The notes under the pieces are model-generated. The model was not told the origin of the DNA and searched no databases. It saw only the letters and a program-made list of their open reading frames with translations. Below are positions 42,224-51,794 of a stretch of 64,000 bases of DNA, piece after piece. The stretch's first letter is position 1; each line of letters begins with the position of its first letter. This DNA comes from Phormidium tenue FACHB-1050 (GTDB lineage: Bacteria > Cyanobacteriota > Cyanobacteriia > Pseudanabaenales > Pseudanabaenaceae). Position numbers and translations under genes: made by a program. The stretch is taken from assembly GCF_014696925.1 (NCBI RefSeq), contig NZ_JACJQY010000007.1, positions 94,457 to 158,456 of the forward strand, given 5' to 3'.

Positions 42224-44155
42224 ATGAATTTTCTAATGTTTTGGTTTAGTCAAAAGAACCTCCCCAAGAGACTCTTTTTGCTGGCGATCGCTATTTTAAT
42301 CACTTGCCTAGTTCCAGTAGAGATCTCGCATTCTCAAGAGATTGACAGTTCTGCGACCTCAGCAGAGAAGAAGTCTTCAGCCAATGGTTTGCCTCCTGAA
42401 TTCGCTGCCATTGCTCATCAGCTATTCACACCCACAGGTGGAATTATTGCCGCTTGTGCGATCGGTATGGTTTTCTTGAGCATGAGCGGTGGTGGCAATA
42501 GTAAAAATAAGTTGGCTAATGCTCACTGGGCGAACGGTGCGGAGATTGCGGCGGCAAGGAAAAAGGCGAAGGAACAGATTAATCGCCGCGAACGCAATAA
42601 GCTGTCTCTGTTTATCGTTAAGCCTAAATTGATTTTTCCACCCGAATTGATTTCTCGTCCAGGGGTGGCGACACCCAATCATGAAGCACCTGTTGCGGGA
42701 CAAAAGCCAAAAGTCATTCAGGTATCGCAAGCGGATCGGACGATCTGGCTGCCCGATGCTAATCGTGGCATTGCCGTACTCGGTGGTACGGGTTCGGGTA
42801 AAACCTATGGCGTGATCGATCCTGCGATTCGCAGTGCGATCGATCAGGGGTTTCCGATTATTCTCTACGATTACAAATATGCTGAACAGTCCTCACGGAT
42901 TGCAGGAGTGGCGGCGGCGGCGGGTTATCAAGTCAGCATTTTTGCCCCTAGCTTTCCTGAAAGTGGCATCTGTAATCCCCTCGATTTCATTCGTGATGCT
43001 GCGGATGTGGATATGGCGCGACAGGTAGCGATCGTCCTGAATCGCAACTTCAAATCAGGCGGTAAAGGTAATGAAGATCCTTTCTTTACTAACAGTGGCG
43101 ACCAGCTAATTCAAGCAGTGCTGCTGCTTGCCAAGACAACTCCCTATCCTGATATTATTTTCTGTGCCAAAGCATTAGGCGCGAATAATCTTCCTGCCAG
43201 AGTCCAGAATGCGAACTTACCAACTTGGGTGGAAACTAGCTTTGGGCAGTTGATTTCGATGGCGGATTCTGAGAAAACTGTTGCTTCTGTAATCTCGACG
43301 GCAAGTATTCTCTTCAGTCGGTTTATGTCCCCTGATATCCTCAGTGTGTTCTGTGGCAAGACGACGATTCCTTTGCAGTTGAGAGGCAAGCAATTGCTGA
43401 TTATCGGTATGAAGCGCGAAAAACAGGATGTGGTTGCACCATTATTGGCGACGGTGTTGCATATGATTGTTACCCGTAATGTGGTGTCCGCTAAGCGTGA
43501 AGATCCTCTGCTAGTGGCGATCGATGAGTTGCCAACGCTTTATTTGCCGAGCCTTGTTCAATGGCTGAACGTTCACCGTGAGGATGGCTTGTCCTGTATG
43601 TTGGGTTTTCAGAATTTAGTGCAGCTCGAAGAAACCTATGGCAAGGAGGTATCAAGGGCAATCTTTGGCGGCTGTGCGACTAAGGCGATTTTTAATCCAC
43701 TTGAACCTGAATCAGCGAAGATTTTCTCTGATTACCTTGGTGATGAGCATTTGAAGTACAAGTCCAAATCCCGTAGTTCTGGTGGTGGTAGGACTAGCAC
43801 CAGTACCTCGGAGCAAGAACGTACACGCAAACTATTTGCTCCAGAGGATTTTCTGAAGTTACCGCAAGGTAATTGTGTTCTCATTTCCCCAGGCTATAGC
43901 TCTAAGAAAGAAGCGAATGTGCCTCGGCGTTGCAATATCAAAATCCCTAAAGTTGATGCAGAAAGGGCAGACAAGAGTAAATCCAAATGGGATGCACTGA
44001 AGCTTAAATTAGTGCAGCAAGGACATCAAGTACCAATTACGGATGCGGCGATCGCTTCCCGTAAGGATTACTTTCAAGAGCATTTTCCTTTGCCAGCGAA
44101 AGATGCTCCTAATGCCCTCAAGTCCACTGTCCCTGCTTGGGCTGAAGGTTTATAG
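42224..44155 (+). CDS. virD4: VirD4/TraG-type coupling ATPase
   Basis: 643 residues. An N-terminal signal-like helix (LFLLAIAILITCLVPVEIS) and a second helix (GGIIAACAIGMVFLSM) anchor the protein. The cytosolic ATPase has Walker A LGGTGSGKTYGV (about 187) and Walker B LLVAIDELPTLYLP (about 430). The helicase-like motif LGFQNLVQLEETYGKEVSRA and a C-terminal domain follow. It brings the relaxase-DNA complex to the secretion channel. The first hydrophobic segment could be cleaved, which would be unusual for VirD4. Confidence 0.9.
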   Translation: MNFLMFWFSQKNLPKRLFLLAIAILITCLVPVEISHSQEIDSSATSAEKKSSANGLPPEFAAIAHQLFTPTGGIIAACAIGMVFLSMSGGGNSKNKLANAHWANGAEIAAARKKAKEQINRRERNKLSLFIVKPKLIFPPELISRPGVATPNHEAPVAGQKPKVIQVSQADRTIWLPDANRGIAVLGGTGSGKTYGVIDPAIRSAIDQGFPIILYDYKYAEQSSRIAGVAAAAGYQVSIFAPSFPESGICNPLDFIRDAADVDMARQVAIVLNRNFKSGGKGNEDPFFTNSGDQLIQAVLLLAKTTPYPDIIFCAKALGANNLPARVQNANLPTWVETSFGQLISMADSEKTVASVISTASILFSRFMSPDILSVFCGKTTIPLQLRGKQLLIIGMKREKQDVVAPLLATVLHMIVTRNVVSAKREDPLLVAIDELPTLYLPSLVQWLNVHREDGLSCMLGFQNLVQLEETYGKEVSRAIFGGCATKAIFNPLEPESAKIFSDYLGDEHLKYKSKSRSSGGGRTSTSTSEQERTRKLFAPEDFLKLPQGNCVLISPGYSSKKEANVPRRCNIKIPKVDAERADKSKSKWDALKLKLVQQGHQVPITDAAIASRKDYFQEHFPLPAKDAPNALKSTVPAWAEGL

Positions 44156-44164
44156 AGGTAAATT

Positions 44165-45400
44165 ATGGTTTTTATTCAGTCATCGGAAGCGTCTCAGGCT
44201 AATGCTCAGCAATTGGCGATCGCTCAAACTACGATTGAAGCTCTGGCGGAACTGCTGAGGCAATTGCTAGCCAAGCAGGAAGAGCTATTGCCCAATTCTG
44301 AGGGCAATAAACAACATTCTGAGTCTCCATCATCGGGATTCAGTGATGCGGAATGGGATCGGGTATCTCGGCAATGGGATCAGGATATCGCGGATGATTG
44401 GTGGCGCAGATATCAGGCTGCACCAGATCGCTCGGCTAAGTCTGAGAATTCACAGTCTTTGACTGTCACCTTGAGTAATCCTCGCGATAAAGGCGATCCT
44501 GATTTGGCGATGTTACCAAACTCACCCATTCAGCCATCACCGCTATCTGGTAGTAATCTGCCGCCACTTCCTCAATCATCGCAGTCACCATTGCCAGTTC
44601 CTGTGCAACAGAACTATATCGATGTGGATTGGCGAGAACTCCCGAAAATAGAGTTAGCAGAGCTACTGCGTCGCGATTTGGATGGGGATGGGATTACTGA
44701 TGTGGATGAACTGCGGATGGGACTCAATCCTCGCAGCATTGATACCGATGGCGATGGTATCAGTGACCGCGATGAGTTGGGACGTTCTAATCCTCTGTCG
44801 TTTGATGACTTCAGACAACAGGTGATGGCGGCGGTGTCGGTTGCCCTAGTTACAAAATTGGGTGTCAATGGCAAGTATGAGGCAGAAAATTATCGCATTC
44901 AATCTCAGGACAATCTTTATGAGATTTCTAACCTTGATGGTGAGGCGATCGCTAAGTTTGAACTGCAAAGCGATCGGGCTGTGTTTACGGAGGATCGGAC
45001 TACTGTTAATCAACAGATTGACTTTACTAAAACTGCTTTCAAAACAACCACTGTGGATATGGCAAGTTTGACTCAGAATCAGGGTTATCTCGCGGCGATC
45101 GATAAGCTGGGAGATCTAGCTCCTGCTGGGGCTAGGGGTGTGGTGGTGGTTGAAAATGTTCTCAATGAGACTGGTCAGGAGTCTTTCAAGGGTGGGTATT
45201 ATGATTTTCAAAGGAATCAGGATGGTGATATTGCGATTGTCAATAACCATACTGGCGAAGATATTTTGCGGACTACTGAAGGTCAAATTTCTCTTAATGC
45301 GATGACTCCAACTGATTTAAACAACTTCCAGCAAGCATTTAAACGGATGAATTCGCCTCAGCCGATGCTAGAACAATCCAGCCCTGATTTAGAGCGTTAG
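44165..45400 (+). CDS. T4SS accessory protein with thrombospondin type-3-like Ca motifs and relaxase-like C-terminal module
   Basis: 411 residues. The N-terminal part has a helical segment (QQLAIAQTTIEALAELLRQL) and a Pro/Ser-rich linker. At about 174-200 two calcium-loop motifs follow, RDLDGDGITDVDEL and SIDTDGDGISDRDEL, of the thrombospondin type-3 kind. Two similar modules come after: ENYRIQSQDNLYEISNLDGE (about 240) and YYDFQRNQDGDIAIVNNHTG ... NFQQAFKRM at the C-terminus. These look like the end of the relaxase (YGIQRSGDTLTVERLRGDH ... FEQAWQ). There is no signal peptide. It starts 9 bases after the VirD4 stop, suggesting it works with the coupling protein. Confidence 0.6.
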   Translation: MVFIQSSEASQANAQQLAIAQTTIEALAELLRQLLAKQEELLPNSEGNKQHSESPSSGFSDAEWDRVSRQWDQDIADDWWRRYQAAPDRSAKSENSQSLTVTLSNPRDKGDPDLAMLPNSPIQPSPLSGSNLPPLPQSSQSPLPVPVQQNYIDVDWRELPKIELAELLRRDLDGDGITDVDELRMGLNPRSIDTDGDGISDRDELGRSNPLSFDDFRQQVMAAVSVALVTKLGVNGKYEAENYRIQSQDNLYEISNLDGEAIAKFELQSDRAVFTEDRTTVNQQIDFTKTAFKTTTVDMASLTQNQGYLAAIDKLGDLAPAGARGVVVVENVLNETGQESFKGGYYDFQRNQDGDIAIVNNHTGEDILRTTEGQISLNAMTPTDLNNFQQAFKRMNSPQPMLEQSSPDLER

Positions 45401-45409
45401 GAAAAGGCG

Positions 45410-46117
45410 ATGATTACTGCGAATCCAGATCTGAATATGGATCAGTTTATGGCTGTGTTTAACCAAGTTGTGGAACTGCATAGCGTCCATATTTTAGCGA
45501 TCGCTGAACGAGAAATGTCTTCTGCTACTTTGAGGGATTTAACGATGATCGATAAAGATGATGTATTTGATGAAGAGTGGCAACCATCTCAGGTGCGGAA
45601 CAAAGGTAGCGATCCTAATTCGGGTGCTGCTGACGCTCAACAGGTAAATACTGTTACTCAAGACCAGAACCAAAGCAATTATGCAACGCAGATTCAGAAT
45701 TTGGCTCTAACAATGTTTGATAGTTTGAGTAATCTGCGTAGGGATAGCTCAGACAGTAAGTCTGAATCTGTTGAAACTGCTGATATTCCCAGTTCTCCTA
45801 ATCAAGTTACCGATGCAGAGCGAGATCTGAAACTGGCGCGGGATTGTCGCGAACTGTTGCAAGTAAAAGGCAAAGATGATGGTAATAATCTTATCTTTGA
45901 GCGTCCTGATGGCAAGGGGAATTACAAGTTCCGTCTCGAAAAAGCCTCGGATACAATGACATTAAAGGCAAAAGATCGTCCTGTTAATCCGATCCTTGTG
46001 GAGTCGCAGGGGAAAGTCTTAGAGTCCCATGTTACCGATCTTGATGCCGCAAATATTGCTAGGGCTGTGAAGATGTTAAACGTACAACAATCTAAACCTA
46101 TTGAAAATCATAAGTAA
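45410..46117 (+). CDS. T4SS accessory protein with relaxase-like C-terminal module
   Basis: 235 residues, no signal peptide or membrane helix. The N-terminal 60 residues are acidic and helical (MAVFNQVVELHSVHILAIAE). A Ser/Gln/Asn-rich middle links to a C-terminal module, YKFRLEKASDTMTLKAKDRP ... ILVESQGKVLE ... LDAANIARAVKML. The module lines up with the ends of the 44165 protein and the relaxase at 62642. It begins 9 bases after the previous gene and closes the conjugation operon before topA. Function is unknown; a role in substrate recruitment is inference. Confidence 0.6.
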   Translation: MITANPDLNMDQFMAVFNQVVELHSVHILAIAEREMSSATLRDLTMIDKDDVFDEEWQPSQVRNKGSDPNSGAADAQQVNTVTQDQNQSNYATQIQNLALTMFDSLSNLRRDSSDSKSESVETADIPSSPNQVTDAERDLKLARDCRELLQVKGKDDGNNLIFERPDGKGNYKFRLEKASDTMTLKAKDRPVNPILVESQGKVLESHVTDLDAANIARAVKMLNVQQSKPIENHK

Positions 46118-46154
46118 GTCTGTTTGGTGGTAAAGTTTACATAGGTACAAAAAC

Positions 46155-48422
46155 ATGAAAAAGCTGTTACTCGTTGAATCTCCATCCAAGTGCAAAACCA
46201 TCCAAGCAATCCTTGGCAGTGAATGGCAAGTGGAAGCTTCCTTTGGTCACTTTACGGAACTAGCCAAAGATGGTGAAGATAGCTTGGGCTTTACCATGCA
46301 CAAAGATACCAACAAAATTGAATGTCGTTACCAATTGACTGAAGGCAAAGGACAACAGGTCGTCGCTAAACTTCGCGCTGCTGTTAAGAATGCTTCAGAA
46401 GTGGTGCTTGCTACCGACGGAGATCGCGAGGGTGAGGGGATTGCTTGGCATTTACAACAGCAACTCAAGTTGCGTAATCCTAAACGCGCTGTCTATAACC
46501 AGATTACGCCTACGGCGGTTAAGGCGGCGATCGCTAATGCTCATCAGTTAGATTTAAACTTGATTTCGGCGCAACGCGCTAGACAATGTTTGGATCGGTT
46601 GATTGGGTTTAAGGTTTCTCCACTTGTGCGTCGTACTAGTGGCGGTAGCTCGGCAGGTCGGGTGCAGTCGGTGGCTTTGCATATTGTCTGTCAGCGTGAA
46701 CGGGAGATTAATGCCTTTGTGCCGATTACTTACTGGTCGGTATGGACGGAATATGCTGAAGGATTCACGGCTTTCTATGCGGGTAGTAGTGAGATTGAGC
46801 CTGTACTTGACGATCAGGATGTCACCGATGATGCGGCGGAAGTGAATACGGAATCTATAGTTGAGTCAAAACGGGTATTGTCGGAAGCGGAAGCTACAAG
46901 AATTATTCAAGTTGCCCGTAATCATCCCCATGTCGTTCGTGAAGCTACGGGTGTCACTGCTCAGAAATCACCGTTACCGCCTTTCATCACCAGTTCGCTT
47001 CAGCAAGCAGCTTCCGTGAGATTAGGGCTATCGCCTGAAGAGACGATGAAGGTGGCTCAAGAGTTGTTTGAGGGTGTGGATTTGCCGAACGGACGTAAGG
47101 GTTTGATTACCTATCACCGCACTGATAGCACTAGTCTCGCGCCTGAGTTTTGTGCGGAGGTGAAGGAATGGCTATCGAAACACGATCCTGATAATGTCCC
47201 TAAGAAAACTACTCGTCATCGCGAACAGGCGAATGCTCAATCAGCCCATGAAGCAATTCGTCCTACCTATTTGAGTATTACTCCGAAAACGGTGAGAGAC
47301 CATCTCAGTGCCAAACAGCATCAACTGTATGAGTTAATCTGGCGCAGAGCCGTGGCTTCTCAATGTGCGAATGCTTTGATTCAAAAAAGTCGGGTGATTA
47401 TTCAGGCTGGTTCGACGCTCTGGCAGACTAGGGGCAGTATTCTCACCTTTGCGGGTTATACGCGCTATTGGAATGATTTGAGTAAGGATAAACATATTCC
47501 TGCTTTAACGAGCGGTCAGACTTTAGCTTTGGCGAATGCTGGTTTTACGCAGAAACAAACTCAACCTCCTGCTAGGTATAGCGAGGCGAAGTTAGTGCAG
47601 GTACTGGAACGTCAGGGTGTGGGTAGACCGAGTACGTTTGCGGCGATCGTCAAGACGCTGAAGGATCGCACCTATGTGTTACTCAATGGTAAGGTGCTGG
47701 AACCTTCGGCTTTGGGGATGTCTACGGATGATGTGTTGCATAAAACTTTCCCTGACTTGCTCAGAGCCGATTTTACCGCAGGGATGGAGACGACTTTGGA
47801 TGAAATCTCGGTGGGTAAATTGGAGTGGCAAAGCTATTTAATTGGTTGGCATCAGTCTTATTTTCAGCCGATGTTGGCGCGTGCTTATACGAATCTCGGT
47901 GCAGATTTACAGCCAAGTAATCGTAAAAATGAGCTTTCAGATGTGGCTTGTCCTACTTGTAGCCATCCTCTCAGTAAGATTCCTTCTAAAAAGGTGAGTG
48001 GTGGGCATTTTCTCAAATGTGAGCATGGCTGTGAGAATCTGGTGATGTTTTGGAGTGATCGCCGTAATCAATGGGAGATTCCTCAACCGAAGGGTGAGAA
48101 TGCAGTGACAGCGGAGGTGACTAGTTTTGCTTGTCCTGTCTGTGGCAAGCCTTTAGCTAAGTTTCCCTACCATAAAGATGGTGTGGAGAAGGTGATGTTG
48201 AAGTGTACCGATGTTCAGGCGCGTCAACGCAAGGATCATGCGGATGTGGTCTTTTTCTGGTCTTCTCAGGAGAGGTGGTGGTCGAAGAAGTTTGGTGATC
48301 TGGATGAGGCGGCTAAGCCGAATTTGGGTAAGGTTGCTACTGGGAAGGAGAAGAAAACTTCTCAGCGTAAGCTAAAGCGATCGGGTAAAGTGGCTAAGCC
48401 TAGTCCTAAAAAGTTGTCTTGA
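46155..48422 (+). CDS. topA: DNA topoisomerase I (type IA), replicon-borne
   Basis: 755 residues. The TOPRIM domain starts KKLLLVESPSKCKTIQAILG and contains the acidic triad DGDREGEGIAWH (about 92-103). The catalytic Tyr is in GLITYHRTDST (about 321). The C-terminus holds two zinc-ribbon modules (CPTCSHPLSKIPS ... CEHGC and CPVCGKPLAKFPY ... KC), then a Lys-rich tail. It relaxes negative supercoils by single-strand passage. Its position directly after the conjugation operon resembles plasmid TopA/TraE-like enzymes that help transfer or replication; the host should have its own chromosomal TopA. Confidence 0.93.
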   Translation: MKKLLLVESPSKCKTIQAILGSEWQVEASFGHFTELAKDGEDSLGFTMHKDTNKIECRYQLTEGKGQQVVAKLRAAVKNASEVVLATDGDREGEGIAWHLQQQLKLRNPKRAVYNQITPTAVKAAIANAHQLDLNLISAQRARQCLDRLIGFKVSPLVRRTSGGSSAGRVQSVALHIVCQREREINAFVPITYWSVWTEYAEGFTAFYAGSSEIEPVLDDQDVTDDAAEVNTESIVESKRVLSEAEATRIIQVARNHPHVVREATGVTAQKSPLPPFITSSLQQAASVRLGLSPEETMKVAQELFEGVDLPNGRKGLITYHRTDSTSLAPEFCAEVKEWLSKHDPDNVPKKTTRHREQANAQSAHEAIRPTYLSITPKTVRDHLSAKQHQLYELIWRRAVASQCANALIQKSRVIIQAGSTLWQTRGSILTFAGYTRYWNDLSKDKHIPALTSGQTLALANAGFTQKQTQPPARYSEAKLVQVLERQGVGRPSTFAAIVKTLKDRTYVLLNGKVLEPSALGMSTDDVLHKTFPDLLRADFTAGMETTLDEISVGKLEWQSYLIGWHQSYFQPMLARAYTNLGADLQPSNRKNELSDVACPTCSHPLSKIPSKKVSGGHFLKCEHGCENLVMFWSDRRNQWEIPQPKGENAVTAEVTSFACPVCGKPLAKFPYHKDGVEKVMLKCTDVQARQRKDHADVVFFWSSQERWWSKKFGDLDEAAKPNLGKVATGKEKKTSQRKLKRSGKVAKPSPKKLS

Positions 48423-48492
48423 TAAGCATAGAGATTCGATAGGATTATACTGTACTTAATCAATCAAAATTTAGTGTTGTCTACGAGGCAAT

Positions 48493-48870
48493 ATGTCTGA
48501 GTCGATCACCTTAGAACTTCCCGAACCTTTGGTTAAAAAAGTTAAGGAAATTGCTGCGCTCAATCGTCAGGGGATTGAAGAAATGCTGATCGAATGGATC
48601 GATCGCACTATTAATGAGATTCCCATAGATACTTTGCCTGATGAACAGGTTGTGGCTCTTTGTAATTTGCAAATGGGTGGACATCAGCAAAGGCTTTTTA
48701 GTGATTTACAAGATCGAAATAGTGAAGGATTGCTTAATGCACAGGAAGTTAAGAAGCTGAATGAGTTAATGCAGGTTTATCGTCATGGCTCGGTGCGGAA
48801 GGCTAAGGCGATGCAGGTTGCGGTGATGCGCGGATTAATCCCTGCTTTGAATGCTGTCTGTTATTCATAG
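48493..48870 (+). CDS. Orphan antitoxin-like / DNA-binding small protein
   Basis: 125 residues. The start SITLELPEPLVKKVKEIAALNR with IEEMLIEWIDRTI resembles the ribbon-helix-helix-like N-terminus of small cyanobacterial antitoxins. The remainder (LPDEQVVALCNLQMG, SEGLLNAQEVKKLNELMQVY, KAKAMQVAVMRGL) is a recurring cyanobacterial sequence often followed by an HNH or PIN gene. No toxin follows here: the convergent restriction-modification gene overlaps its last 10 bases. It may be a solitary antitoxin or have lost its partner. Confidence 0.6.
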   Translation: MSESITLELPEPLVKKVKEIAALNRQGIEEMLIEWIDRTINEIPIDTLPDEQVVALCNLQMGGHQQRLFSDLQDRNSEGLLNAQEVKKLNELMQVYRHGSVRKAKAMQVAVMRGLIPALNAVCYS

Positions 48871-51326
48871 GGACCAAGAAACCTTTCTCCGTTGAAATGA
48901 ATCATATGGTCTGGCTGATCAGCTACCCAAACTTCCGTTTCCCAAGAAATTTCGGCTAGATATTTTGTCATTTCTTTTCGGCTTGGGAATGCGGTAACAA
49001 AAACTAATCCAGCTCGGCTGGAATGAAAAATTTGCTTTAATTCATTGCGACGCTTTAGATTAACAGCACCGTGACTAGTTACAGCTTCTATTAATACAAG
49101 CCAGCCCTTATCTTCATAATGCACTACCAAGTCTGGTATTTTACCGTGGGGATCGAGTTCGATACCAAGTTCTTTAAATCTTTGAGTCGCATTAACAATA
49201 AATTTCTCTCCCGCATCACCAACGTATAAAACGATTCCTTTCGGTGTAAATCTAGGGCAGAACTCTTCTAAGATGTTTTTTATTAATAAATTTTGTCCGC
49301 CTGCCGAAAGCTGAATTGAGCTGCCATCAGGTAATGTAACTGGAATCATCGATATATTTCGTTCCTTATCCTGCAATATATTTCTGACTGAAATAGCATA
49401 ATTCTGCCGAGATTCTTCCCACTGCTCAGAACCATACGATTGTAAAAGATAAAGAGCTTGTGGATGAAGTTGATAACACCACTTAGGACTATTAATTGGT
49501 CTGTCTGGACGATCTGGATTCTCTATTACTAGTCCCATTTGTACAAATTGATGCATCGTTTGTCTTCTTACTGTTTCCCTTGTATTAGGTGCATATTGTT
49601 TACCGTAGTAATCACGAAACCAATCCATCATTTCGGTAATTCTGCGGCTTGGGGCTGTCGCTTGACTCCAAAGATGATCGGGACGAATATTTGCCAATGC
49701 CAGCAAGCAAAGCGCTGAGCGTTCATTTTGCTGTTCTTTAGGTGCAGAGATATTTTTGAGAATAGCAAGAGCTTCTTCAATGCGCTGACTAGCTTGGATT
49801 GCGTTAGTTACTTCGCTCATAATTGACAGAGTTTTATGGACAAGATTATCGAGAGATTTTTGATCGAGTATGGAGTCATCAATTTGATTCCCTAAAGACA
49901 TCAAAGTATTTTTACAAGGATATTTCATTCTACGCAAATCTGTGGCGTTGATTTGTGTATGACCACTAAATTGACGAAAATAATTGTCAAATAATGTTGA
50001 ATTGAGAAAAGCTGTTAAACCTCTTGCGAGATCAGGGTGCAAGCTTTTCCCTTTAGCATGAAAGTAGTTAAGATGGTTTTCTATACCCAATAACGGTTCA
50101 TCCATAGGAGGACAAACCGCAGCCGTAACGCGACGTTTTTCTTCTTTTGCTGAAAATCGCTTGGTCATAACGTACCACCCTTTGGGGATTAACCATTGCT
50201 GGGTTGCAGAATTATGTTCGATTGCGATCGCTTTCCGAGGATTTTTGGGAGGAAAGTTAACAACTCCTGTTTTGATGGATTCTGGATAGAGTAGAGGTAT
50301 ATTTTTATGATCTAAGTAACTTCTTAAATGAGCCTTGAGCCGAAAATCAACAATTGGACCAGTTGATATATCTAAACCAAGTTCGTTTAAAGTACAGGGC
50401 ATTTTGTGCATTTGTATTCTTAATGCATCTTCTAGAGAGTTAGTGATGATGTGAATAAACTGCTCACAATCGTTTATATCAATTACTTGATCGTAGGGAG
50501 CTTTCCTTATTTCTGAAAATTCATCTAAAGTATTTCCAGTATGATTAGTAACTTCTATAAAATTAGGTTTAAGTTTTGTTTTGACAGCCTGAAAAACAAT
50601 ATTTTCTTGCAATACATCGTCATCGATAAAAGCAGTTGAACGACTCTTAAAAATATGGATTTTGTGAATCCCCATATCTTGTAAAAGCGCTTTACGAAAA
50701 GGACGAAAATACATCCCATTACAAAAACTTCTTGGGGTAATAGCAACCATCTCTCCATTTTCTGCAAGTTGCAACATCGCAATCCAGACAAAAGCACTGT
50801 AAAGATTAACCGTATCAATGCCAAGATTTAAGAGAGCTTTTTTTTCAGATGATTGACTGTTGATTTTTTTGTAAGGTGGATTTAGAATTACATGACTAAA
50901 TAAGCTTTTAAATTTAGTCAGAAGTGGTGAATTTATTTGAGCAGAATCTTCTATAAAGTTCTTTTCATATAAGCAATAACCAGATTTAATTCCTTTGTGT
51001 TCTAAAGCAACACAGCATTCGATCAATTGCTGTTTTAAGGATGGAATAAAGCTTGGCTCAATCTCATAGGCAGTTATAAAACAGCTTTCTATCGGATTAG
51101 TGCTAACTAACAATTGTTCTACAAAAGCAGCACTTAATGCTCCAACACCTGCACCTGCATCAAGTAAACTAATATGTCCTGATAGATTATTAAATTGCCT
51201 TGCCATAAAACGAGCAATTGGAGCAGGTGTTAAAAACTGTCCCAATTGACTACGTTTCTCTATATTAATCTTTGAGGATAAATGAAGTCTATTTATATCA
51301 GTAGAGTCAGTCAGAAAATTCATCAT
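48861..51326 (-). CDS. Single-chain adenine methyltransferase / BsuBI-PstI-type restriction endonuclease
   Basis: 821 residues. The N-terminal part is an Eco57I-like N6-adenine methyltransferase: QLGQFLTPAPIARFMAR, the SAM motif LLDAGAGVGALS (about 54-65) and the catalytic VILNPPY (about 148). After a long target-recognition-like region, residues about 570-680 look like the winged-helix N-domain of BsuBI/PstI enzymes (RRQTMHQFVQMGLVIENP). The last 120 residues match their catalytic domain: LYVGDAGEKF, IPDLVVHYEDKGWLVLIEAV then TSHGAVNLKRRNEL. BsuBI and PstI cut CTGCAG, so that target is a guess here. Normally the two activities are separate genes; the fusion is a compact R-M system. Confidence 0.85.
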   Translation of the reverse strand: MMNFLTDSTDINRLHLSSKINIEKRSQLGQFLTPAPIARFMARQFNNLSGHISLLDAGAGVGALSAAFVEQLLVSTNPIESCFITAYEIEPSFIPSLKQQLIECCVALEHKGIKSGYCLYEKNFIEDSAQINSPLLTKFKSLFSHVILNPPYKKINSQSSEKKALLNLGIDTVNLYSAFVWIAMLQLAENGEMVAITPRSFCNGMYFRPFRKALLQDMGIHKIHIFKSRSTAFIDDDVLQENIVFQAVKTKLKPNFIEVTNHTGNTLDEFSEIRKAPYDQVIDINDCEQFIHIITNSLEDALRIQMHKMPCTLNELGLDISTGPIVDFRLKAHLRSYLDHKNIPLLYPESIKTGVVNFPPKNPRKAIAIEHNSATQQWLIPKGWYVMTKRFSAKEEKRRVTAAVCPPMDEPLLGIENHLNYFHAKGKSLHPDLARGLTAFLNSTLFDNYFRQFSGHTQINATDLRRMKYPCKNTLMSLGNQIDDSILDQKSLDNLVHKTLSIMSEVTNAIQASQRIEEALAILKNISAPKEQQNERSALCLLALANIRPDHLWSQATAPSRRITEMMDWFRDYYGKQYAPNTRETVRRQTMHQFVQMGLVIENPDRPDRPINSPKWCYQLHPQALYLLQSYGSEQWEESRQNYAISVRNILQDKERNISMIPVTLPDGSSIQLSAGGQNLLIKNILEEFCPRFTPKGIVLYVGDAGEKFIVNATQRFKELGIELDPHGKIPDLVVHYEDKGWLVLIEAVTSHGAVNLKRRNELKQIFHSSRAGLVFVTAFPSRKEMTKYLAEISWETEVWVADQPDHMIHFNGERFLGPYE

Positions 51327-51551
51327 TCAGTTAGATTATTTTAAGCATTATATCTTAATCACTTTGCCTAGAGCTATAGTACAACCATTTAATGCAGCAC
51401 TTACAAAAAACCTAGGCATATCTACGGGTATTCTCGTTCTATGACAACTTAACCTTGTGCGATCGCCTATAACAACCTTGCTACAATAAGCATGATCCAC
51501 AATCTCCAAATCATAGCCAATGAAATTAGCCTATTGATTAGAAAAACAACT

Positions 51552-51794
51552 ATGAACGACATCCATGAATATGACCTTGTTGCTTTAACCGAAGATGCGA
51601 TCGCTACTCATAAAGTCACTCATAAGCAAATCCTACTGCGACGAGGACAAATGGGAACAGTTTTAATATCCTTTGATAACAAAGCATTCCTAATCGACTT
51701 TACCGATAAAAAAGGCGATACCTTTGCTATGGAAACAATCGAACCTGTCAAGCTATTACGCCTTATCAATGAACCTGAATTAGTCTGTTCATGA
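51552..51794 (+). CDS. DUF4926-like small protein coupled to mfd
   Basis: 80 residues from the ATG at 51552; an ATG at 51492 would add 20 residues. The pattern EYDLVALTEDAIATHK, LLRRGQMGTVL and GDTFAMETIEPVKLL matches DUF4926, a small SH3/beta-barrel-like family usually found beside toxin-antitoxin or DNA-related genes. Its stop overlaps the start of mfd (ATGA at 51791-51794), so the two are translationally coupled. Function unknown. Confidence 0.65.
   Translation: MNDIHEYDLVALTEDAIATHKVTHKQILLRRGQMGTVLISFDNKAFLIDFTDKKGDTFAMETIEPVKLLRLINEPELVCS

Noticed and set aside
48861..51326. Claiming that the window avoids CTGCAG
   Set aside because: A reliable count was not possible by eye, so no statement about site avoidance is made.
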